Shown: one piece after another, positions 26,187 through 35,316 of the stretch
Numbering within the stretch: position 1 is the first letter of the stretch
Layout: each line of letters starts with the position of its first letter
Origin: Anaerolineae bacterium
Lineage (GTDB): Bacteria > Chloroflexota > Anaerolineae > Aggregatilineales > Phototrophicaceae
DNA length: 64,000 nt
Direction of reading: 5' to 3'
NCBI GenBank assembly: GCA_022822305.1
Contig: JAJEBY010000002.1
Coordinates: forward strand, 124,001-188,000
Notes under the pieces: model-generated
Database searches by the model: none
Seen by the model: the letters and a program-made list of their open reading frames with translations, nothing else
What the model was told of the DNA's origin: nothing
Program-made: the position numbers and the translations under genes

Positions 26187-26765
26187 ATGAAAGTCTTGAT
26201 TGATCGCATCAAGTCGGAAGGGCAGAATCTCGGCGGCGGCATCCTCAAGGTGGACAGCATCGTCAATCATCAGCTCGATCCGCCGCTGATGGCCGGTATG
26301 GGCGCCGCGTTCGCCGCGCGCTTCGGCGACTTGCCAATCGACCGCATCTTGACCGCCGAAATCTCCGGGATTGCGCCGGCCTTGATGACCGGGATCGAGC
26401 TGAATGTGCCGGTTGTATACGCGCGCAAACGAAAGCCGATCACCATGTCCGGTCCCGTCTTTCTGGAGACCGCGCCCAGCCACACCAAGGGCGGCGAGAC
26501 GCTGCTGCTGGTATCGGCCGAGTTCCTGCACGAAGGCGAAAATGTCTTGATCATCGATGACTTTCTGGCCACCGGCAAGACACTGCTGGCGCTGGCGCGC
26601 ATCGTCACCAGCGCCAAGGCGAATCTGGTCGGCGTGGGCGTGGTTGTGGAAAAGACCTTCGAGGACGGGCGCGAACGCGTACAAGAGAAATACAATGTGC
26701 CCATTCATGCGCTGGCGACCATAACCAGCATGGAAGGCGATAAAATAACTATCGTGGGCGAGTAG
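26187..26765 (+). CDS. xpt: xanthine phosphoribosyltransferase
   Basis: Purine salvage enzyme of 192 residues converting xanthine and PRPP to XMP. The PRPP loop is NVLIIDDFLATGKTL, and the N-terminal part (LIDRIKSEGQNLGGGILKVDSIVNHQLDP) is the one specific for Xpt of the Bacillus type rather than Gpt. In Firmicutes this gene is usually preceded by a purine riboswitch. Here only 39 bases separate it from the DinB-like gene, too short for one. It ends 24 bases from the convergent oxidoreductase. Confidence 0.93.
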   Translation: MKVLIDRIKSEGQNLGGGILKVDSIVNHQLDPPLMAGMGAAFAARFGDLPIDRILTAEISGIAPALMTGIELNVPVVYARKRKPITMSGPVFLETAPSHTKGGETLLLVSAEFLHEGENVLIIDDFLATGKTLLALARIVTSAKANLVGVGVVVEKTFEDGRERVQEKYNVPIHALATITSMEGDKITIVGE

Positions 26766-26789
26766 CTGACAGCAAGAAGTTCACGTTGA

Positions 26790-27851
26790 TCACAGCTGCA
26801 CAGCCTGGCCCGATCTGGCCGATTCCTGCGCGGCCAGGGCGAAGCGCAGCACATCACGCCCGTCTTCGCCCGTCAGTTGCGGCGGATCCCCGGCGAACCA
26901 GGCATCAATGAAGTGTCGCGTCGAGTTGATGAAACTGTGTTCCCAGCCCACTGGCATATCGGAAAATGTCCGAGTCCGCCGATCCTTGTACAGTATCACC
27001 GGTGGAACATCCATCATTTTGCCGTGGCCGCGCGTGATCCAAATCACTCCCTTGCTGCCTGTTATCTCGACGCGGTCGTCTTGCGCATAGTGCTGCGTAT
27101 CCAACACCAATTCCGGCGAATAAACCGCTTCCAGCGAGCCGTAGCGATTGCCGGGAAACTTCCAGCTGACAATGGCGGGCGCATCCAGCAGCATGTCGGG
27201 CCCTAATTCGGTGCTGCCGATCCAGGCGTGTACGGCTTCCGCCATGCCCATGAAATGCCAGCCCAAGGCAAACTTGTGGTGACCATCGTCGAATACCAGC
27301 GGACCGCCGCCGCATTCGTCGGGGTTGAGGCGCCAGGCTTGCGCCGAAGCCGGGACGTCCCACTCGGTTGGACTGACGCCGGAGTTGCTCTTGATGCGAA
27401 TCGTCAACGGGTCGCCGATCTCGCCGTTGTCGATCAAGGCTTTGGCGCGCTGCACCGGCGGATAGAAGATGAAATTCTCGTACACTTTCAGGATCACGCC
27501 GGCAGCCTTCGCGGCATTGATCATCTCGTCAGCCTGAGCGACGGATAACGCCATCGGTTTCTGCACCGAGATATTCTTGCCGGCTGCCGCCGTATCGAGC
27601 GTGGCTTGATAATGCAGATGATGCGGCAGCAGAATCTCGACCAGATCGATGTCTTCGAGAGCGAGCATATCGTCGTATTCGCTGAAGATGCGATTTTCGG
27701 GCACGTTCCATTGTCGTCCGCGCGACCGCGCCAGCGCAAGATTGCGATCACAGAGGGCGACGATTTCCGCGCGCTCGTCGTCCAGGTAGGCCAGCGCATG
27801 AAGATCCGAGATTCTTCCAGTACCGATGAATCCGACGCGTAACTTGTCCAT
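26790..27851 (-). CDS. Gfo/Idh/MocA family oxidoreductase
   Basis: NAD(P)-dependent dehydrogenase of 353 residues. The dinucleotide fold reads LRVGFIGTGRISDLHALAYL, and the catalytic Lys is in ISVQKPMALSVAQAD, the family's EKP-like motif with Gln in place of Glu. The C-terminal sheet domain carries the substrate-side segment DDGHHKFALGWHFMG with His residues. Such enzymes oxidise or reduce sugars, inositols or related polyols. The substrate is unknown, and no sugar operon adjoins. It is divergent from the next gene across about 225 non-coding bases. Confidence 0.9.
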   Translation of the reverse strand: MDKLRVGFIGTGRISDLHALAYLDDERAEIVALCDRNLALARSRGRQWNVPENRIFSEYDDMLALEDIDLVEILLPHHLHYQATLDTAAAGKNISVQKPMALSVAQADEMINAAKAAGVILKVYENFIFYPPVQRAKALIDNGEIGDPLTIRIKSNSGVSPTEWDVPASAQAWRLNPDECGGGPLVFDDGHHKFALGWHFMGMAEAVHAWIGSTELGPDMLLDAPAIVSWKFPGNRYGSLEAVYSPELVLDTQHYAQDDRVEITGSKGVIWITRGHGKMMDVPPVILYKDRRTRTFSDMPVGWEHSFINSTRHFIDAWFAGDPPQLTGEDGRDVLRFALAAQESARSGQAVQL

Positions 27852-28033
27852 GTTTGCCTCGTGCAGTCATCAGAAGTCTGCGTATTGTTGTCAAGTTAAG
27901 TTGTTCGACAGGCAACAATTCTAGCAACGGAATCACAGCAATTGTATCGTCATTGCGAATTGATTATGGCATTTCCCGCGCTGTTTTCAGCGATCGCCAT
28001 TCGACGAGGTAGATTAGGGGTTCAGGCAATCCG

Positions 28034-28063
28034 TTGTCAGCATTTGGCCTAAAGTGATACAAT
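28034..28063 (+). promoter_or_regulatory. candidate promoter of the GNAT-like gene at 28.1 kb
   Basis: TTGTCA (28034-28039), 18-base spacer, TACAAT (28058-28063). Transcription would begin near 28070, only a few bases before the ATG at 28077. The message would then be nearly leaderless unless the GTG at 28107 or the ATG at 28134 is the true start. Confidence 0.45.
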
Positions 28064-28076
28064 CGTAATCGAGACA

Positions 28077-29069
28077 ATGCGAAGAATTGCGTTAGCGGGG
28101 CAGCAGGTGAGCAACAGTACTGACACCCACTCGATGAAGCTGATCGATCTCCCCTTGATGCTGCGCCTGAAGCAAAACGCGATAGTCTTGCACAGCGAAT
28201 TGGGATTAACCGGGGACGCTCGCGGTCAGAGCAGCGCGTTGCTCTCGAGCATTGTCTTTCCGCGGGGTTTGCACACGCTATTGGGTCATGTCAACGAAGC
28301 GAATGTCGTCGGGCAGTTCCGTTATCGCGCGGGCGATGTTAACGCGCATATTGTGTATTTGGCGCCAACTTTGGCCGAAGACCAAGACGATACCATCTGG
28401 CTGCACATGCTTGATGCTATGGCGCGGCATGCGGGCAATAATGGCGCCCAGACCTTAGTCGCGGAAGTCGAACAAAGCCATCGATTGTTCGAAACCATGC
28501 GTCGAGCGGGATACGCGGTTTACAGCCGGCAAGTGATCTGGAAGCATGAGCCCATCGCTGATGTGATGATGGCGCCAGAATTGCGAATCAACGGCGAGAC
28601 GGTTGCTGATCAGATCGGCATCGCATCCTTATTGGGTTGCACGATTCCCGGCATTTTGCAGTCGGTGATGGGGCCCTCGACAGATATGGAGGGACTGGTT
28701 TACCGCAAGCAGGGCCGGGTAGAAGCTTATATTGCTTATTCCGAAGGCAAACACGGTGTTTATCTGATGCCCTATGTGCATCCGGGCGTGCTGGATGAAG
28801 CCCCGGATATTGTTGCGGCGGCCCTGCTGGCGATTGAACGCTGTCGCAAGGTTCCCGTGTACGTGTGTGTCCGCGGCTATCAGGGCTGGCTGGAAAATAC
28901 TATGCTGGATCTGGGCTTCGCGCCTTGGCTAGAGCAGGCGGTGATGGTTAAGCACTTGACCGCCGGCGTTCGGCAGACGTCTTTTGCGCGGGTCAATCTA
29001 ATGGCGCGCGCTGGACGGAAGCCGGCCGCGACTATGCAGGTAGCGCAATACAACGACAATCAAAGGTGA
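28077..29069 (+). CDS. GNAT-like two-lobed conserved protein
   Basis: A 330-residue soluble protein. The first half resembles an acetyltransferase fold (VVGQFRYRAGDVNAHIVYLAP, then an alpha helix and AGNNGAQTLVAEVEQ followed by LFETMRRAGYAVYSRQ, the usual Y/FxxxGF turn). The second half repeats a similar strand pattern ending LENTMLDLGFAPWLEQ. I recognise no acetyl-CoA QxxGxG loop, so catalysis is doubtful. Start choice is open between 28077, 28107 (GTG) and 28134. It precedes the R3H ATPase gene by 94 bases. Confidence 0.6.
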   Translation: MRRIALAGQQVSNSTDTHSMKLIDLPLMLRLKQNAIVLHSELGLTGDARGQSSALLSSIVFPRGLHTLLGHVNEANVVGQFRYRAGDVNAHIVYLAPTLAEDQDDTIWLHMLDAMARHAGNNGAQTLVAEVEQSHRLFETMRRAGYAVYSRQVIWKHEPIADVMMAPELRINGETVADQIGIASLLGCTIPGILQSVMGPSTDMEGLVYRKQGRVEAYIAYSEGKHGVYLMPYVHPGVLDEAPDIVAAALLAIERCRKVPVYVCVRGYQGWLENTMLDLGFAPWLEQAVMVKHLTAGVRQTSFARVNLMARAGRKPAATMQVAQYNDNQR

Positions 29070-29163
29070 TAGTCAATCCGGTAAATTCACAACTGTCCGG
29101 CAACTTGACGGATTAGTAGCGCGATTTGCTGGAATATATGAGAAGGGGAAACCAAGCGCGCAA

Positions 29164-30783
29164 ATGGATAAACACATAACCGATGACTTTGAAGTGCTGC
29201 GCAATGTATTGCCCCCGCGCATCCGCTCCGCGATTGATGAGTACGGCAATACCGGCAAGCTCTTGGAGATTGTGCTGGATTTGGGTCGGATTCCCACTGC
29301 CCGCTACATCGACAACGAATATGAACTCTCCGACCGCGAGGTGACGGAAGACGATTTGCGTCAGCTCGTTGACGAGTTGGGAGACTTTGATGACGATAAT
29401 CGCGCCGGCATTGAACGTTCGCTGCATCGCATCTCCGCCATTCGCAATCGGCGCGGCAAAATCGTCGGCTTGACCCTCAGAATCGGTCGAGCAGTATACG
29501 GCACCATAGATATAATCGCCGATCTGATTGAAACCGGTCAAAGCGTGCTGATCGTCGGTCCGCCTGGTGTGGGCAAGACGACTTTGCTGCGCGAGGCGGC
29601 GCGAGTCCGCGCGGGGCGAAAACGTGTGGTCATCGTTGATACATCCAATGAGATTGGCGGCGATGGCGATATCCCGCATCAAGCGGTGGGTAAGGCTCGG
29701 CGCATGCAGGTATCCCAGCCTGATCGACAGCACGAGGTGATGATTGAGGCGGTGGAGAATCACAATCCAGAAGTGATCGTGATTGATGAGATCGGCCGCG
29801 AATTGGAGGCGCATGCGGCGCGGACCATTGCCGAACGTGGAGTGCAGCTGATCGGCACAGCACACGGCAATTCCTTGGAAAACTTGATGTTGAATCCGAC
29901 TTTGTCCGATCTTATCGGCGGCATCGAATCGGTCACGCTCTCTGATGACGAGGCGCGCAGGCGCGGCACACAGAAGGTTGTGCTGGAACGTCGCACGGCG
30001 CCGACCTTTGATATCATGATTGAGATTCAAGCGCGTGATCGTCTGGTGGTGCATGCCGATGTGGCCTCGGCCGTGGATGCCATGTTGCGCAACCGGCCTT
30101 TGCCGACTGAATTGCGCGAGCGCGACGTCAAGGGTGTCGTGCAAGTCAGCGACTACATACAGGAGGCGGAATCGCGTTCCGCGCCGGCACGCAATAGAGG
30201 GCAACAACAGCGACTGGGCCGCGATGCGAACACGCGCCTCGTCCGCGGAAACCGCGAAAACGGCATTACGCGTCATGCGCTACACGACGATTTCGCCGGC
30301 AAAGATTTGCGCAACCTGGCGCCGGTGAGCGTTTACGCTTACGGTGTGGCGCGCAACCGACTCGAGCAAGCCGCGCGTCGGCTCAACGTACCTCTGATCT
30401 TGACTGACGACTTTGGGTTGGCACAAGCCATCGTCACGTTGAAGACGCATTACCGGCGGCGACCGCGCTTGATCACGGATGGCGAGAAACGTGGATTGTC
30501 GATTTATGTGCTGCGCGCGAACACGGTGACACAAATGGAGAACTTTCTGGTCGATCTGTTCCGTCTAAACGGGAACAAGGACGGTGATCTGGTTGGGCAG
30601 GCGATGCTGGAGGCGGAGCAGGCCATCAGCCGCATTAGAGCCGGCGAAGATTATATCGATCTCAAGCCGCAAGCATCGCAGATACGCAAACGTCAACATC
30701 AACTGGCGCGACAGGCCCATATGCAATCGGCCAGCGTCGGCGACGAACCCCGTCGCTACGTCACCATATTCCGCGATGCCTAG
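29164..30783 (+). CDS. Ycf45-like AAA ATPase with C-terminal R3H domain
   Basis: A 539-residue putative single-stranded nucleic-acid-binding ATPase related to chloroplast Ycf45 and to SpoIIIAA. Seen: Walker A VGPPGVGKTTLLRE near residue 138-151, the segment VDTSNEIGGDGDIPH, Walker B EVIVIDEIGRELEA and the sensor region QLIGTAHGNSLENL. After a variable linker, the C-terminus has a region with an R3H-like sequence (RLNVPLILTDDFGLAQAIVTLKTHYRRRP region and a helix before it). This architecture is widespread in Cyanobacteria and Chloroflexota with no settled function. It is followed 18 bases later by the ARMT1-like gene. Confidence 0.82.
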   Translation: MDKHITDDFEVLRNVLPPRIRSAIDEYGNTGKLLEIVLDLGRIPTARYIDNEYELSDREVTEDDLRQLVDELGDFDDDNRAGIERSLHRISAIRNRRGKIVGLTLRIGRAVYGTIDIIADLIETGQSVLIVGPPGVGKTTLLREAARVRAGRKRVVIVDTSNEIGGDGDIPHQAVGKARRMQVSQPDRQHEVMIEAVENHNPEVIVIDEIGRELEAHAARTIAERGVQLIGTAHGNSLENLMLNPTLSDLIGGIESVTLSDDEARRRGTQKVVLERRTAPTFDIMIEIQARDRLVVHADVASAVDAMLRNRPLPTELRERDVKGVVQVSDYIQEAESRSAPARNRGQQQRLGRDANTRLVRGNRENGITRHALHDDFAGKDLRNLAPVSVYAYGVARNRLEQAARRLNVPLILTDDFGLAQAIVTLKTHYRRRPRLITDGEKRGLSIYVLRANTVTQMENFLVDLFRLNGNKDGDLVGQAMLEAEQAISRIRAGEDYIDLKPQASQIRKRQHQLARQAHMQSASVGDEPRRYVTIFRDA

Positions 30784-30801
30784 CGGCTAGCAATCTTTAT
30801 C

Positions 30802-32025
30802 ATGCCAACTTCGCCGGGCCCGCCGCCGCCTATTCGCACTGATGACAGCAATGCCTTCGCCAACAACACCATGGCGGTACGCGTACCCGCCATCATCAGC
30901 GAAACCATCGCGCTAAATCCCGATTTTCCGGACGGCATCAAGTCGAGATTGCGCGGCCTGCGCGATGAAATCGCCTGCGGCGCCCCGATTCTCCCGCTGC
31001 CGGTTGATTCTTCCAGCGATTATGAAGCCTGGCTGGGCGCCATCGAACGCCAACGCGCCATCGTCGATGGTGAATTGTCCTGGCACAACGCCGAGTGGTT
31101 TTTCGCCGAGACCTACGCTTATCGCTGTTTGGTCGAAGCGGCGCGCTGGGCGGAAAACGGGCGTGATCCATTTGCGCCCCAAAAACGCGCGGAATTGCGC
31201 GGAGATGCGCTCTGGCAATTGTTGGAGCGGGCGTTGCAGCCCATGCCAGATGCGAGGAGCGAGATTGGGCGCGCGGTCGAATTTGCGCTTTGGGGCAATC
31301 GCATAGATCTGAGTTACGCGGCAGCGCTCGACCGCGGCACGTCCATCAGCCCCGAAGATTTACTGGTGGACGATCGACCGCAGTTGCTCGAATACGTCCT
31401 TCAGTTGATCGACGACGGACATATGCCCGGTGACGGCGCCGCCATCTCAATCGTCGCCGACAACGCCGGCTCCGAACTGGCGATGGATCTGGTCTTGAGC
31501 GACTGCCTGCTGCGCCATATCAATTGCCAGGTCGTGTTTTATCTGAAGGCGCATCCGACTTTCGTGAGCGATGCCACCACTGAAGACGCCTGGACGGTGT
31601 TAGAGGAAATGGTGAAACGCGACGGCTCGGCCGCGGAATTGGCAGCGCGCCTGCACGAAGCCTGGCGTAGCGAGCGACTTCGTTTTGTTCCGCATTGGTA
31701 TTGGAACAGCAGCATTCTCTTGCGCGACCTGCCGGCCACGCTGCGCGATGTCATCAACGCCGGCCGGTTGCTGATCATCAAAGGCGATGCCAATTATCGA
31801 CGCGCGGTTGGGGATTGTTTGTGGCCGGTCGATACGCCATTCCCGGATGTGATGTCCTACCTCGACGTCCCGGTGCTATGCTTGCGAACGCTCAAGAGCG
31901 ACCCCATCGCGGGATTGCCCAGCGCGGCAACGGCTTCAGAGTTGGACGCCGAGGATCCGACGTGGCGCGTCAATGGCAAGCGTGGATTGATACAATTCAA
32001 GCCTCAAACATCAAACAGCCAGTAG
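30802..32025 (+). CDS. ARMT1-like (DUF89) metal-dependent phosphatase domain protein
   Basis: A 407-residue protein of the DUF89/ARMT1 family, which in other organisms dephosphorylates damaged or overflow sugar-phosphate metabolites. The metal-site motif DNAGSELAMDLVLSD and the later LIIKGDANYRRAVGD are both present in the expected order, and the N-terminal helical domain (AEWFFAETYAYRCLVEAARW) also fits. The last 22 bases overlap the end of the convergent flavin-binding gene. Substrate cannot be assigned. Confidence 0.8.
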   Translation: MPTSPGPPPPIRTDDSNAFANNTMAVRVPAIISETIALNPDFPDGIKSRLRGLRDEIACGAPILPLPVDSSSDYEAWLGAIERQRAIVDGELSWHNAEWFFAETYAYRCLVEAARWAENGRDPFAPQKRAELRGDALWQLLERALQPMPDARSEIGRAVEFALWGNRIDLSYAAALDRGTSISPEDLLVDDRPQLLEYVLQLIDDGHMPGDGAAISIVADNAGSELAMDLVLSDCLLRHINCQVVFYLKAHPTFVSDATTEDAWTVLEEMVKRDGSAAELAARLHEAWRSERLRFVPHWYWNSSILLRDLPATLRDVINAGRLLIIKGDANYRRAVGDCLWPVDTPFPDVMSYLDVPVLCLRTLKSDPIAGLPSAATASELDAEDPTWRVNGKRGLIQFKPQTSNSQ

Positions 32026-32465
32026 GTGGCTGTCGCGGGATAGTCACTTTCCAGCCAGGCCATCACCTTCTGAGGCTGCAAACGGAATTGAATGGCGTCA
32101 AGGTCTTCGGCATCAGGTCTTATGTCGTACTTGTCGGCGTACGCGCGCACGATCGCGGCTTGCAGAGTTGCGCTTTCGTGTGAATCGACGAGTGTGCCCT
32201 CGAAGATCAGCGTGTCGTCGCCGCTTTCCAAATGCAGCACAACGCGGGCGTCGCGTCGGATGTTGCGCGCTTTAACTGAAACTCTGCCTGTTGAAAAGTA
32301 GAAATTGCCCTCGACCCAGACACCCCAGATCGGCACAGCATGTGGCTTGCCATCGCCACAGGTTGTACACAGCCAATAGTTGCGCGCCCGCAGCATTTGG
32401 GCGTCGACCCAATCCCAGGTCAACATCGCCGCGGTTTGATGGGGCAGCACGCCATACCTTGGCAT
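32004..32465 (-). CDS. pyridoxamine-5'-phosphate-oxidase-like flavin-binding protein
   Basis: A 153-residue split-barrel protein. The segment YWLCTTCGDGKPHAVPIWGVWVEGNFYFST is the first FMN- or F420-binding strand pair (longer stretches avoided here: key residues are the C-T-T, the P-H-A-V-P and the terminal F-S-T). It is followed by RVVLHLESGDDTLIFEG. These proteins bind FMN, F420 or haem, and the cofactor is not decidable. The ATG at 32465 is preferred to a TTG at 32513. It lies 72 bases downstream of dnaN's stop-side neighbour on the same strand and converges with the ARMT1-like gene. Confidence 0.8.
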   Translation of the reverse strand: MPRYGVLPHQTAAMLTWDWVDAQMLRARNYWLCTTCGDGKPHAVPIWGVWVEGNFYFSTGRVSVKARNIRRDARVVLHLESGDDTLIFEGTLVDSHESATLQAAIVRAYADKYDIRPDAEDLDAIQFRLQPQKVMAWLESDYPATATYWLFDV

Positions 32466-32537
32466 GTTGGGCCGCACGCGCCGGGCATTATGAGGCTGAA
32501 TTATGCTGGTCAACGTGAATTGCGCCCGTGAGTACGG

Positions 32538-33662
32538 CTACTTGCTCATCGGCATGATGACGTGGGTGAAGTCCTCGCGGTTTTCCGGGCGCAAGACGCC
32601 GGGATTCTCCGGGCCATTGCTCTGGAATACGACGCGCTCTTCTCTGATCACGCGCAGGACTTCGATCAGGTATCTGATGTTGAAAGAAATATCAAGCGCT
32701 TCGCCTTCGGCGGTGGCGTCCAGCAAACCTTCGCTGTCGCCGCGTTCAGCGCTCTTGCCAGCGATCAGCACTTCGGACGGTTCGCCCGGATTCTGCGCCG
32801 GCTTGACATGCAGGTTGGCGCTGTTGGCGTTGTCACGGGCGAAGATCTCCGCGCGCTGGCAGACTTGCAGCAAATCGCTGGTATACATTACCGTTGAAGT
32901 GATGTGAGAACGCGGGATGATCGAGGCAAAATCGGGAAAACGCCCGTCCAGCAATTGCGATGAGATCAGGATATTGGGCAGGAAGACGGTCACGCTGTTG
33001 CGCTGTGCGGGCAGCGAGATGCCAACTTCATGGTCATCTTCGATGATTCGCGCGATTTCGCTCATCGTTCGGGCGGGGATAACCATATCTTGGCGTTCGC
33101 TGAAATCTTCTTCGATATCAGCGGTTCGTACAGCCAAGCGATAGCCGTCTGCCGCCGCCAGAGTCATAACCTTGCCCTCCAATTGCAGGTAGACACCGGT
33201 CAAGATGGGCCGATTCTGTTCGCGAGCGGCGGCGAAGGCAGTTTGCGTGATCATTTCACGCAGCGTCTCTCCCGCCAGATAGAGATCGGCATTTTCATTG
33301 TGATTGATTGGGGGAAACTCGTCGGCGTCAATGCCGCGAATATTGGAGCTTTGGACGCCGCAGCGCAAATGCACGGTGTGCGAACTCGAATCGAGACACA
33401 GGTCGACGCGCTCCCGAGACAGGCTGCTGACCAATTCGCTGAAGGTGCGGGCGGGCAGGGTGATACTGCCGGCTTGCTCGACCTTGGCCCCAATCCAAAC
33501 GCTGACGCTCAGCTCGAGATTGGTGGCGGAGAGCTTCAGGCGCGAGTCTTCGGTCTCCAGCAGCACGTTGGCCAATACGGGCAGAGGCGGATTGCTATCT
33601 ACCGCCTTGGCAATGATGTTAAGGCTTCTGGCCAGGTTTTCTTGCAAAACGCTTACGATCAT
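32538..33662 (-). CDS. dnaN: DNA polymerase III subunit beta (sliding clamp)
   Basis: Processivity clamp of 374 residues, three repeats of the clamp fold. Characteristic parts are the N-terminal MIVSVLQENLARSLNIIAKAV, LPVLANVLLETEDSRLKLSATNLELS in the first domain, and the C-terminal THVIMPMSK, which closes the protein-binding pocket (family end VxPMR). The ATG at 33662 starts the conserved region, although the frame is open to 33755. No dnaA, recF or gyrB adjoins, and no DnaA boxes are seen, so this copy does not mark the chromosomal origin. Confidence 0.96.
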   Translation of the reverse strand: MIVSVLQENLARSLNIIAKAVDSNPPLPVLANVLLETEDSRLKLSATNLELSVSVWIGAKVEQAGSITLPARTFSELVSSLSRERVDLCLDSSSHTVHLRCGVQSSNIRGIDADEFPPINHNENADLYLAGETLREMITQTAFAAAREQNRPILTGVYLQLEGKVMTLAAADGYRLAVRTADIEEDFSERQDMVIPARTMSEIARIIEDDHEVGISLPAQRNSVTVFLPNILISSQLLDGRFPDFASIIPRSHITSTVMYTSDLLQVCQRAEIFARDNANSANLHVKPAQNPGEPSEVLIAGKSAERGDSEGLLDATAEGEALDISFNIRYLIEVLRVIREERVVFQSNGPENPGVLRPENREDFTHVIMPMSK

Positions 33663-33725
33663 GGTGGCCCTCTGGTATAGAATTCCGCCGGCGCATCCAG
33701 CGTCGCGCCGAGAACTTTTCGCGGT

Positions 33726-33755
33726 ATTATAGCGCAAGACAAGCGCCCTTGTCAC
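33726..33755 (-). promoter_or_regulatory. candidate promoter of dnaN
   Basis: On the minus strand GTGACA (33755-33750), 18-base spacer, perfect TATAAT (33731-33726), about 57 bases before the chosen start codon. Confidence 0.6.
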
Positions 33756-33883
33756 CGTTTACCATCGCGGTTGCGACGGCTGCGGATACGACGAGGCGAC
33801 ATAGCCCGATTCCCATCACGGACGCGAGCCGGCGCAAGCAGAATCAACCTTGACAATGTTGTAGATTGTGGACCGAGAGTTGA

Positions 33884-34237
33884 CTAGTCGCTTGGTGTTA
33901 CGTCCTCGACGTCGTCGGATGAGATCGCGATGGTTTCGGCATCTTCGTCGATTACATCCGCGCGGACGATTTCAATCTTTAGTTTGGCGATTAGCGCGGC
34001 CATGGTTCCAAGCGCCGCCAACACCGGATGGAAAACTGTCGCGACGCCGCCGACGACCACGGCCGGCGTAAGCGGCACCTCAATCAATACCTCGTTGTTG
34101 GCATTCCGTATGATCAAGCGACGCACATTGCCCTCTTCTACGAGCGCTTTCACACGTTCCACCAGCTCGCTGCCCGCCACCTCCATCTCTTCGACCCAAT
34201 CGCGCTGCGCTTTTCTTTTGCGCGGTTCGTCATTCAT
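33884..34237 (-). CDS. DUF4342-like protein
   Basis: A 117-residue protein. The N-terminal half matches the DUF4342 pattern: EEMEVAGSELVERVKALVEEGNVRRLIIRN, a helix and first strand, then VLIEVPLTPAVVVGGVATVF with a hydrophobic stretch that may touch or cross the membrane. The C-terminal tail is acidic. AGGAG lies 6 bases before the ATG. Function is unknown. The proteins are often seen near stress or membrane genes. Confidence 0.72.
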   Translation of the reverse strand: MNDEPRKRKAQRDWVEEMEVAGSELVERVKALVEEGNVRRLIIRNANNEVLIEVPLTPAVVVGGVATVFHPVLAALGTMAALIAKLKIEIVRADVIDEDAETIAISSDDVEDVTPSD

Positions 34238-34259
34238 GGCTTGCTCCTGGATTGAGAAT

Positions 34260-34273
34260 TGATACTTGTATCA
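34260..34273. repeat. inverted repeat, possible operator, upstream of the DUF4342 gene
   Basis: TGATAC-TT-GTATCA, a perfect 6+6 palindrome with a two-base centre, 23 bases before the DUF4342 start. A TATGAT -10-like sequence on the minus strand lies directly beside it. It could be a repressor site or a small 5' hairpin. No regulator gene is adjacent. Confidence 0.35.
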
Positions 34274-34323
34274 TCATATACGTTTCTGCGGCGCAACCGT
34301 CGTGAGAAGGGGCGGGCGGCGCA

Positions 34324-35295
34324 TTAGCGCAGTGAATTCATCAGCATCTGTTTCCAGCGAATCGCATCCAAATCCCAACAAATTAGAGGCTTGTTGGGAT
34401 TCGGCAAGACGTGGCGCCAGGCTTCGCAATTGCGCGTGTCATCGGCCAAATTGAGCTTGTCTACAACGGTCATGCCGCGCGTCAGCTCGCTTTGGCATTC
34501 GATATCGACATAGTGATGGCTGGATTCAACACAAATTGACGGATCGATGGCGACAGCCATGGCGACGCCATCCGGCAGAGATATGCCGATCTCGCCTGTC
34601 TGAATTTCGTAGCCGCGCATGCCTTCTCTATTGCAATCGACGGTGAAGTCCGCGTGTGCTGTGCCGATCTGCCGAAGGGCGTCGATATCATGGAGCGAGA
34701 GCGCAAACGCTCCGGTGCTGAATTCCCATCCGACCATTTCCAGCGGTATGCCCGATCGGAAGACGATTTGCGCCGCTTCCGGATCACACCAGATATTGTA
34801 TTCGGCGGCGGGCGTGACATTGCCGTTGGTGCAGGCCGCGCCACCCATCACCACGCAGCGCTTGATTTCGTCTACGATGTCGGGCGCCTTGCCAATCGCC
34901 AGCGCCAGATTGGTCAGCGGCCCCAGCGTCACGACCTCCAATTCGGGCGTATCGCGCGCGATATCGATGATAGCGTTCACCGCATGCTGCTTCCCCGCCT
35001 GAGCCGAGGAAGGCGCGTAACGATCGCCCCAATCGCCCAAGCCGTCCGCGCCATGGAACCAGTCGGCCGAGACATAGTCGCGCAATAGCGGACGGTCCGC
35101 GCCCGCGTAGACCGGCGTATCGCTGCCGCAAAGCTCAGTGAAATACAGCGCGTTCTTGACGCCTTGCGCCAGTGGGACATTGCCCGCGACCACGGTAATC
35201 GCTCTGACGTCGATATCCGCGTGACGGAGCGCCATTAGAATAGCGACGGCATCATCCGATCCGGAGTCGGTATCAATCAGAATGGGACGTAGCAT
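34324..35295 (-). CDS. nucleoside hydrolase
   Basis: A 323-residue calcium-dependent N-ribohydrolase of the inosine-uridine-preferring type. The hallmark DTDSGSDDAVAIL is at the N-terminus, followed by VTLGPLTNLALAI, the Ca-binding region VMGGAACTNGNVTPAAEYNIWCDPEAA (key residues N, E, N and D), and the C-terminal segment SSHHYVDIE with the catalytic His. GGAGG lies seven bases before the ATG at 35295. It would split nucleosides to ribose and base, fitting the nearby xpt and PfkB kinase in salvage, although not in one operon. It follows the MalY/PatB gene by about 20 bases. Confidence 0.92.
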   Translation of the reverse strand: MLRPILIDTDSGSDDAVAILMALRHADIDVRAITVVAGNVPLAQGVKNALYFTELCGSDTPVYAGADRPLLRDYVSADWFHGADGLGDWGDRYAPSSAQAGKQHAVNAIIDIARDTPELEVVTLGPLTNLALAIGKAPDIVDEIKRCVVMGGAACTNGNVTPAAEYNIWCDPEAAQIVFRSGIPLEMVGWEFSTGAFALSLHDIDALRQIGTAHADFTVDCNREGMRGYEIQTGEIGISLPDGVAMAVAIDPSICVESSHHYVDIECQSELTRGMTVVDKLNLADDTRNCEAWRHVLPNPNKPLICWDLDAIRWKQMLMNSLR

Positions 35296-35316
35296 CAAAA
35301 GTCCTCCGCGAGGGAA

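Noticed and set aside
32538..33883. Replication origin near dnaN
   Set aside because: No dnaA gene, no cluster of TTATCCACA-like boxes and no AT-rich unwinding stretch around it.
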